Positions 6,941-11,947 of a stretch of DNA of 11,947 bases are shown here, piece after piece. The notes under the pieces are model-generated. The model was given only the letters and a program-made list of their open reading frames with translations, was not told the origin of the DNA and ran no database searches. The DNA comes from an uncultured Sphingobacteriales bacterium (lineage in GTDB: Bacteria; Bacteroidota; Bacteroidia; Chitinophagales; Chitinophagaceae): NCBI GenBank assembly GCA_946479435.1, contig CAMLFX010000091.1, positions 1 to 11,947 on the forward strand. Direction: 5' to 3'. Positions within the stretch are counted from its first letter, which is position 1. Each line of letters starts with the position of its first letter. The translations under genes and the position numbers were made by a program.

Positions 6941-7340
6941 TATAACCCAATACATACCACAGGCCGCGCCTTTTGTTATGGTAGGTGAGATACTGCAGGC
7001 CGATGAACAACTATCGAAAACGAGCTTTACAATAGCAGATAGCAATATCTTTGTACGAAAGGGGTATTTCACCGAAGCAGGCCTTGTAGAGAATATGGCG
7101 CAAACTGCTGCTGCGGGTACCGGTTACCGTGGCAAGCAGGAGGGTAAAGAACCAACTGTGGGCTTCATAGGTGCGCTAAAGAACCTATCGATAAAGGAGT
7201 TACCAAAGGTTGATGATACCATAACTACCGAAGTACGCTTTGTGCACCAGGTACTGAATGTACATATAGTACAGGCCACAGTGTTCAGCAATGGTAAGGA
7301 AATGGCCACCTGCGAGCTAAAGATATTCCTCCAACAGTAA
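6927..7340 (+). CDS. Hotdog-fold 3-hydroxyacyl-ACP dehydratase-like protein (ApeP/FabZ type)
   Basis: A 137-residue single hotdog domain. YIPQAAPFVMVGEI (9-22) corresponds to the FabZ opening (PHRxPFLLVD), and EAGLVENMAQTAAA (50-63) to the central helix, where E55 matches the catalytic Glu of FabZ. GFIGALKNLSIKELPKVDDT fits the later strands. The normal catalytic His of the GHFPG loop is not present: the matching place reads GYF (Tyr47), and the loop to E55 is about six residues shorter; the His of PHRxPF is Gln12. The shortened loop resembles dehydratase-like proteins of aryl polyene/flexirubin clusters. It probably removes water from 3-hydroxyacyl-ACP to give conjugated double bonds, but a binding-only role is possible. 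It starts inside the preceding gene (14-base overlap). Confidence 0.82.
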   Translation: MTQTDITQYIPQAAPFVMVGEILQADEQLSKTSFTIADSNIFVRKGYFTEAGLVENMAQTAAAGTGYRGKQEGKEPTVGFIGALKNLSIKELPKVDDTITTEVRFVHQVLNVHIVQATVFSNGKEMATCELKIFLQQ

Positions 7341-7351
7341 AACACATACTA

Positions 7352-7774
7352 TTGCTGAAGACACTGAAACATACAACTGAGTTAGAGGTCAAGTTTAGCG
7401 AGGCCGACCCTTTGGGTATAGTGTGGCATGGCCACTACGTACGCTACTTTGAAGATGGCCGTGAAGCTTTCGGTGAAGCCTACAACCTGCGCTACCTCGA
7501 CTTCTACCGCCATGATATAGTAGTACCTATCATCAACATCAATTGCGACTATAAACGTATACTGCGTTATGGTCATCGTATAAGGTTAGAGACAACCTAT
7601 CACGATACTCCTGCTGCCAAACTCATCTTCCACTACAACATCTTCGATGCAAAGACAGATGAACACGTGGCTAAAGGCAGTTCCACGCAGGTGTTTATGG
7701 ACAAAGCAAACATGGAGCTAATGCTCACCCTACCTAAGTTTATGACCGAGTGGAAAACCAAATGGCTCAAATAG
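7352..7774 (+). CDS. 4HBT-family acyl-CoA/acyl-ACP thioesterase
   Basis: A 140-residue hotdog thioesterase of the 4-hydroxybenzoyl-CoA thioesterase/YbgC type. The N-terminal signature FSEADPLGIVWHGHYVRYFE (15-34) has the catalytic Asp at D19 and the usual HxxYxRYFE run; later strands include PIININCDYKRILRYG and a STQVFMD strand. It likely hydrolyses acyl thioesters to release product or clear mis-primed chains from the carrier protein. The start is TTG at 7352, 11 bases after the preceding stop; the next in-frame ATG lies far too deep to be the start. It ends one base before the ketosynthase ATG. Whether it prefers CoA or ACP substrates is not visible. Confidence 0.88.
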   Translation: MLKTLKHTTELEVKFSEADPLGIVWHGHYVRYFEDGREAFGEAYNLRYLDFYRHDIVVPIININCDYKRILRYGHRIRLETTYHDTPAAKLIFHYNIFDAKTDEHVAKGSSTQVFMDKANMELMLTLPKFMTEWKTKWLK

Positions 7775-7775
7775 C

Positions 7776-8918
7776 ATGATACCTGTTTACGCAGTAGCAA
7801 CCAATATCACTTCGTCGCTGGGTATGGATACCCTGTCGCACTGGCGCAATGTTGCCGCAGGCAGATCGGGCATCACAGCCCATGAAGATCATTCGCTGAG
7901 TAAGGTACCGTTCTTTGGTTCCAAGCTCGATCCATCGCATTGGCAACTCATACACTCACAATCGAAACCACGTCAGCCACTCTCCCCTTTCGAACAGATG
8001 TGCCTGTTCTCGGCACAGAAGGCAATGCTTGAGTACCCTTATGAGATAGACCCAAACGAAACACTGTTCATACTATCAACGACCAAAGGCAACATTGAGT
8101 GGCTGGGAGAAGTACCGGACAACCGTATACTACTAAGCACAAGCGCCAACCTCATATCGAAAGAGCTGCATATACCACACGCACCTATCGTCATATCGCA
8201 CGCCTGTGTATCGGGTGTTGTGGCACTTACCTATGCACTGCGCGTGTTGCAGGCAGGCAGGTACAGGAACGTCATAGTAACAGGTGCCGACCGCTTCACG
8301 AGGTTTGTACTGAGTGGCTTCCAGTCGTTCCAGGCGGTAGCTGATGAACCATGCAAGCCGTTTGATGCGAACCGTAAGGGTATCAACCTGGGTGAAGCAG
8401 CAGCTACCATCATCCTTACTACCGACGACAAGCTTCCTGTAGCACAACTGCTATCGGGCGCTACATCGAATGATGCCAACCACATCTCCGGTCCATCGCG
8501 CACAGGCGAAGAGCTGGCTATGGCTATACGCAAGGCAATGACTGAAGCAGGTGTTAAAGCACCGCAGATCAGTATGGTATCGGCACATGGCACGGCTACT
8601 CTGTACAACGATGAGATGGAAGCTAAGGCCTTCAACCTGTGTGGCTTGGAACATACACCGGTGCACAGCTTCAAAGGCTATACGGGTCATACACTTGGCG
8701 CAGCAGGTATATTGGAGAGTGCTATGATCATTGAGAGCATACGCTACCAGCAACTGATACCATCTGCAGGTTATGAGACACATGGTGTAAGCGTACCATT
8801 GAACGTGACGAGGCAGATGACTCCCTCACACATCAACTATGTGTTGAAGACTGCTTCTGGCTTTGGAGGTGCTAACGCTGCTGCTGTCTGGCGCAGCATT
8901 GATGCATCAATGCTGTAA
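7776..8918 (+). CDS. Beta-ketoacyl synthase (KAS I/II-like), aryl polyene/flexirubin type
   Basis: A 380-residue condensing enzyme, a little shorter than FabF (about 410). The full Cys-His-His triad is visible: C144 in SHACVSG, H271 in SAHGTAT and H305 in KGYTGHTLGAAG, with the conserved Lys at 300. A GFGGANAA block near the end (362-369) completes the thiolase-fold signature. It is therefore a working ketosynthase rather than a chain-length factor, and would extend a chain on the operon's ACP with malonyl-ACP. Low similarity to housekeeping FabF in the N-terminal part (MIPVYAVATNITSSLG, long 35-75 insert) and its operon place it with specialised ketosynthases of flexirubin/aryl polyene loci. 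It is the last gene; its 3' end overlaps the convergent amidohydrolase gene by 12 bases. Confidence 0.92.
   Translation: MIPVYAVATNITSSLGMDTLSHWRNVAAGRSGITAHEDHSLSKVPFFGSKLDPSHWQLIHSQSKPRQPLSPFEQMCLFSAQKAMLEYPYEIDPNETLFILSTTKGNIEWLGEVPDNRILLSTSANLISKELHIPHAPIVISHACVSGVVALTYALRVLQAGRYRNVIVTGADRFTRFVLSGFQSFQAVADEPCKPFDANRKGINLGEAAATIILTTDDKLPVAQLLSGATSNDANHISGPSRTGEELAMAIRKAMTEAGVKAPQISMVSAHGTATLYNDEMEAKAFNLCGLEHTPVHSFKGYTGHTLGAAGILESAMIIESIRYQQLIPSAGYETHGVSVPLNVTRQMTPSHINYVLKTASGFGGANAAAVWRSIDASML
8894..8915. repeat. Perfect 22-bp palindrome across the convergent gene ends
   Basis: CAGCATTGATG (8894-8904) is followed directly by its exact reverse complement CATCAATGCTG (8905-8915). It covers the last seven sense codons of the ketosynthase gene and contains the stop codon of the convergent amidohydrolase gene (8907-8909). 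Either transcript could fold it into an 8-10 bp stem with a tiny loop. Neither side has a T-run, so it is not a classical intrinsic terminator; mRNA 3' end protection, a protein-binding site or processing are possible. Confidence 0.75.
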
Positions 8919-10091
8919 AGCTGATAATGCGATGTAACTAAAAATACCCACGCCGGTTTTCAACGCTTCTTCATCAATATCGAAACGTGCATTGTGTACG
9001 GGTGCGGTAAATTCTTCATTGTTTTTATTGGTACCAATACGGAAGAAACAACCCGGCACATGATGCGTATAGAAACTAAAGTCCTCACCTGCCATACGGC
9101 GATCAAGCGTGCGGACATTCTCTGCACCTAAGTAATCCTTAGCCCATGCTTCGGCTTGCTCTGTTGTAGCAGGATCGTTGAACAGCGATGGATAACCCAC
9201 CGGAATTTCTACTATAGCTTTTGCACCATAAGCTTCGCAGGTTTGCTCTGTTATTTGTTTGATCCACTGGTGTGCTTCGCTACGCCATTTTTCATCCATA
9301 GTACGCAGTGTACCCAGTATCTCTACTTTATCAGGTATCACATTCGTTGCAAAACCTCCTGCTATTTTACCAAAGGTTAGTACCGATGGTATCAGCGGAT
9401 TGCTTTTGCGTGCTACCACTTGTTGTAAGGATACAATGACCTGCGCAGCTATTGCAATAGGATCTATTGTTTGATGTGGTAAGGCTGCATGGCCACCTTT
9501 ACCTTCAATGGTAATGTATACTTCATCGGCACTGGCCATATACTGTCCTGCCCTGAAACCTACTGTACCACTTGGTAAATGAGGGTACACATGCAATGCA
9601 TATATAGCATCTGGCTTAGGGTTTTCCAGTACGCCGTCTTTTATCATCAGGCTGGCACCACCGGGGTGCTTCTCTTCGCCGGGTTGAAAAAGCAGTTTGA
9701 ATGTTCCTTCAAATTCGCCTTTCAGGTCGTTCAATATTTTAGCTACACCCAATAAGCAGCTACTGTGCACATCGTGACCACAAGCATGCATTACGCCATC
9801 GTTCTGCGAACGGTATTCAGTATCGTTCAGCTCTTGTATAGGCAGTGCATCCATATCGGCACGCAGGGCTATACATTTTTTTGTTGGGTTCTTGCCTTTG
9901 ATGATTGCTACCACACCTGTACCTGCAACACCTGTTTGGTGTTCAATACCCCAATCGCTTAAACGGCCGGCTATGAATGCAGCAGTATTATACTCTTGAA
10001 AAGATAGTTCGGGATAAGTATGTATATGATGGCGTATAGCCTGTACTTCGGGAAAATATTGTTCAGCCTTTTGGCGTATCAAATCAATCAT
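8907..10091 (-). CDS. M20 family amidohydrolase/aminoacylase (M20D type)
   Basis: A 394-residue metallohydrolase of the hippurate hydrolase / N-acetyl-diaminopimelate deacetylase group, of normal length. It cleaves the amide of N-acyl amino acids or similar in the cytoplasm. Expected metal ligands are visible: C104 and H106 in MHACGHDVH, E140 in FQPGEE (E139 as general base), H167 in ALHVYP and H366 in APVHNARF. The dimerisation domain begins with KGGHAALPHQTIDP (H201), followed by GGFATNVIPD, and AGEDFSF lies at 334-340. There is no signal peptide. Which N-acyl substrate it uses cannot be told. The gene is last in the - strand operon; its ATG overlaps the SPOR gene stop by 8 bases (ATGATTGA), and its stop lies in the convergent ketosynthase gene. 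Confidence 0.93.
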   Translation of the reverse strand: MIDLIRQKAEQYFPEVQAIRHHIHTYPELSFQEYNTAAFIAGRLSDWGIEHQTGVAGTGVVAIIKGKNPTKKCIALRADMDALPIQELNDTEYRSQNDGVMHACGHDVHSSCLLGVAKILNDLKGEFEGTFKLLFQPGEEKHPGGASLMIKDGVLENPKPDAIYALHVYPHLPSGTVGFRAGQYMASADEVYITIEGKGGHAALPHQTIDPIAIAAQVIVSLQQVVARKSNPLIPSVLTFGKIAGGFATNVIPDKVEILGTLRTMDEKWRSEAHQWIKQITEQTCEAYGAKAIVEIPVGYPSLFNDPATTEQAEAWAKDYLGAENVRTLDRRMAGEDFSFYTHHVPGCFFRIGTNKNNEEFTAPVHNARFDIDEEALKTGVGIFSYIALSALQH

Positions 10092-10524
10092 CTTTCAATG
10101 TATTAATGACAATGATATCGGGAACTATCATGCAAGGATTGTACAAGGTACTTGTTTGCTCGTACATTTTTTGCGCTTCTGCACGTGTACGGAAGTCGCC
10201 CACCTTCACCCTAAACTGTGGTTGTGTATAGGTAAGATAAGTACGGACCCCTGGAAAACGTTTCATAAAATCCATTTTCAGCGCATTAGCCTTATTTCGG
10301 TCGTTACCATTGTATATCTGTACCCTGAAACCACGACCTGAACGTATAACACCCATCTGGATGTTCTTGTTCTTTCGCTCTAACACTGCCAGCCTTTCAT
10401 CGGCATGTATCACTACACCTGTAGCCATTGGCTGTGCATCTTCTGTCACTTTTATCTGAGCGGCAACCAGTGATGGCTTACACCATACCATTGCAACGAT
10501 CAGGAAATAGAATATTTGCTTCAT
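10084..10524 (-). CDS. Exported SPOR-domain protein
   Basis: A 146-residue protein. The start is set at the ATG at 10524 because it overlaps the deoC stop as ATGA and is followed by a good signal peptide (MKQIFYFLIVAMVWCKPSLVAA before Gln23). A longer reading from 10569 would put 15 charged residues ahead of the signal and is unlikely. Residues 64-138 are a SPOR domain: GRGFRVQIYNGNDRNKANAL, then FMKRFPG, YTQPQFRVKVGDFRTRAEAQ and a last strand. SPOR domains bind denuded peptidoglycan glycan strands, so the protein is expected in the periplasm near the cell wall, possibly at division sites. Residues 24-63 are a polar linker. A functional link to its cytoplasmic operon partners is not evident. 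Confidence 0.87.
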   Translation of the reverse strand: MKQIFYFLIVAMVWCKPSLVAAQIKVTEDAQPMATGVVIHADERLAVLERKNKNIQMGVIRSGRGFRVQIYNGNDRNKANALKMDFMKRFPGVRTYLTYTQPQFRVKVGDFRTRAEAQKMYEQTSTLYNPCMIVPDIIVINTLKDD

Positions 10525-11195
10525 ATTGTCTGGCTGCTTTCTTTTAATATCTGTATGCTTGCTGAACAACCAAGGCGGTGAGCGCCTGCATCTATCAGCG
10601 CTGCAGCTTGTGCAAAGGTACGAATACCACCCGAAGCTTTTATCGATATATGACCAGGGAGATGCTGGCGCATCAGTTGTACTGCATGTACGGTAGCTCC
10701 TGTTTCGGCATAGCCTGTGGATGTCTTCATAAAATCGATACCCAGTTTGCCGTATAATTCACAACATTTGATAAGCTCTTCATCTGTCAATACACCGCTT
10801 TCTACTATCACTTTGATGATCTTACCTACTGCGTGTACTTGTTGTGTGCATATAGCGATCTCACGTTCCAGGTATTCCCAGTCATCGTTCTTGAGGGCTG
10901 CTATATGGTGCACCATATCCAGTTCATCGGCACCTGCCTGTATAGCGGCTTGTATCTCAGTGAGCTTTACCTGTGCAGACTGGTAACCAAACGGGAAACC
11001 AATCACAGTAGCCACTTTCACATCGCCACGGCTCAGCAGCTCTTTGGCAAGGCGCACATAGCAAGGGGGCACACATACGGCTGTAAAGCTATACTGGTCA
11101 GCCTCTTCGCAGAGCTGTACAATATCTTCTTTTGTAGCAGTAGGCTTTAGCAGTGTATGATCGATATAGGATGCTATTTCTAAAGCCGTACTCAT
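10521..11195 (-). CDS. deoC: Deoxyribose-phosphate aldolase
   Basis: A 224-residue class I aldolase that splits 2-deoxyribose-5-phosphate into glyceraldehyde-3-phosphate and acetaldehyde, feeding DNA nucleosides into glycolysis. The N-terminal signature IDHTLLKPTAT (11-21) is typical. The Schiff-base Lys is K157 in GIDFMKTSTGY, the proton-relay Lys is K186 in IKASGGIRT, and the acidic residue is D93 in ELDMV. VIGFPFG (64-70) is a further family block. The length matches short bacterial DeoC (about 220). It starts 5 bases after the isocitrate dehydrogenase stop and overlaps the SPOR gene by 4 bases, so it is co-transcribed and probably translationally coupled. Confidence 0.96.
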   Translation of the reverse strand: MSTALEIASYIDHTLLKPTATKEDIVQLCEEADQYSFTAVCVPPCYVRLAKELLSRGDVKVATVIGFPFGYQSAQVKLTEIQAAIQAGADELDMVHHIAALKNDDWEYLEREIAICTQQVHAVGKIIKVIVESGVLTDEELIKCCELYGKLGIDFMKTSTGYAETGATVHAVQLMRQHLPGHISIKASGGIRTFAQAAALIDAGAHRLGCSASIQILKESSQTI

Positions 11196-11200
11196 ACTGA

Positions 11201-11947
11201 TTATAGATTTTTGATAAGCTCGGTAGCAAATTCGCTGGTCTTCAGCAAAGTTGCATCGTGCATCAGGTTATAGAAATCAATAGTGACACGCTTGCGTTTG
11301 ATAGTAGTTTTCAAAGCTTCCAGTATCGCGTTCGCAGCTTCTGTCCAACCCATGTATTCCAACATCATAACACCACTTAACAGCAGTGATGACGGATTCA
11401 TTGAATCGGTATTAGCAAAGCGCGGAGCAGTACCATGTGTAGCTTCAAACACCGCGTGGCCTGTCAGGTAGTTGATATTAGCACCGGGTGCAATACCAAT
11501 ACCACCAACGGCAGCAGCCAAAGCATCAGAAATGTAATCGCCATTCAGGTTGAGCGTAGCTACCACTGAATAGTCTTGAGGAGCCAATAGTATTTGTTGC
11601 AGGAAGTTATCGGCAATTACATCGTTGATGATGACCTTACCATCAGCTTTTGCTTTTTTGATCTCGGCATTAGCTGCTTCTTCGCTTTGCGCTTGCTTCG
11701 TTGCCTCCCATTGCTCCCATGTGTACACTTTATCGCCAAACTCGCGGGTAGCCAGCTCGTATCCCCATTGTTTGAAACCACCTTCGGTGAACTTCATGAT
11801 ATTGCCTTTATGTACCAGCGATACGGTAGGGCGTTTGTTCTCGATAGCGTATTTAATAGCCGCACGTACCAACCTTTCAGAACCTTCTTTTGAAACGGGC
11901 TTGATACCGAAAGAAGAAGTTTCAGGGAAACGTATCTTTTTAGAAAC
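11201..11947 (-). CDS. icd: NADP-type isocitrate dehydrogenase, C-terminal part
   Basis: The frame is open to the window edge and gives 248 residues of the C-terminal part of a decarboxylating isocitrate dehydrogenase of the TCA cycle. It begins [19 protein letters not shown], then [50 protein letters not shown], the nucleotide-binding loop [12 protein letters not shown] and [18 protein letters not shown]. These are signatures of the E. coli Icd-like dimeric enzyme. ATHGTAP followed by a basic/aromatic neighbourhood is normal for NADP use, but cofactor choice was not modelled. The 5' part, with the phosphorylatable Ser and the isocitrate-binding Arg residues, is outside the window. It is the upstream gene of the - strand operon; its promoter is not visible. 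Confidence 0.95.
   Translation of the reverse strand, partial: VSKKIRFPETSSFGIKPVSKEGSERLVRAAIKYAIENKRPTVSLVHKGNIMKFTEGGFKQWGYELATREFGDKVYTWEQWEATKQAQSEEAANAEIKKAKADGKVIINDVIADNFLQQILLAPQDYSVVATLNLNGDYISDALAAAVGGIGIAPGANINYLTGHAVFEATHGTAPRFANTDSMNPSSLLLSGVMMLEYMGWTEAANAILEALKTTIKRKRVTIDFYNLMHDATLLKTSEFATELIKNL

Noticed and set aside
8231..8783. Two long - strand open frames (147 and 110 codons) inside the ketosynthase gene
   Set aside because: The + strand carries the intact Cys-His-His ketosynthase here; the antisense translations look like noise.
7776..8918. Ketosynthase gene as a chain-length factor
   Set aside because: The active-site Cys and both His residues are present, so it should be a catalytic condensing enzyme.
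1..11947. Mobile element, prophage, CRISPR or defence system
   Set aside because: No transposase, integrase, repeat array, tRNA-associated att site or nuclease-type gene was found, and composition appears even across the window.

Overview
The window looks like a chromosomal segment from a member of the Bacteroidota, most likely Chitinophagaceae-like. The reasons are the TAnnTTTG-type -7 boxes upstream of several genes, weak or absent Shine-Dalgarno sequences, a TonB receptor with an N-terminal carboxypeptidase-regulatory-like domain, a DUF2490-type barrel and a flexirubin/aryl-polyene-type acyl gene set. No tRNA, rRNA, CRISPR array, insertion sequence or integrase was seen, and base composition looks even throughout.

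Layout. Bases 1-708 hold the 3' part of an acetyl-CoA acyltransferase (thiolase) on the + strand. A + strand outer-membrane-type protein (782-1609) then meets a - strand DUF2490 outer membrane protein (1610-2368), and their stop codons touch. From a compact divergent promoter region a TTG-started small His/Cys-rich protein (2422-2754) precedes an 812-residue TonB-dependent receptor (2833-5271), which is closed by a strong intrinsic terminator (5287-5326). A small conserved protein of unknown function follows (5374-5637).

From 5791 to 8918 lies a tight five-gene + strand operon: acyl carrier protein, LpxL-type acyltransferase, hotdog dehydratase-like protein, 4HBT-type thioesterase and beta-ketoacyl synthase. 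Gaps are 1 bp, a 14-bp overlap, 11 bp and 1 bp. The set matches the acyl-building core of flexirubin/aryl polyene clusters, but without the ketoreductase, second ketosynthase, ligase, ammonia lyase and resorcinol-forming genes expected of a full cluster. It is the most likely specialised system in the window. Its dehydratase-like protein has lost the canonical FabZ catalytic His while keeping the Glu.

The rest (8907-11947) is a - strand operon read right to left: isocitrate dehydrogenase (5' part outside the window), deoC, a SPOR-domain protein and an M20 amidohydrolase, with a 5-bp gap and then 4-bp and 8-bp overlaps. The last gene runs into the ketosynthase gene from the opposite side: the two coding regions overlap by 12 bp, and a perfect 22-bp palindrome sits on this junction.
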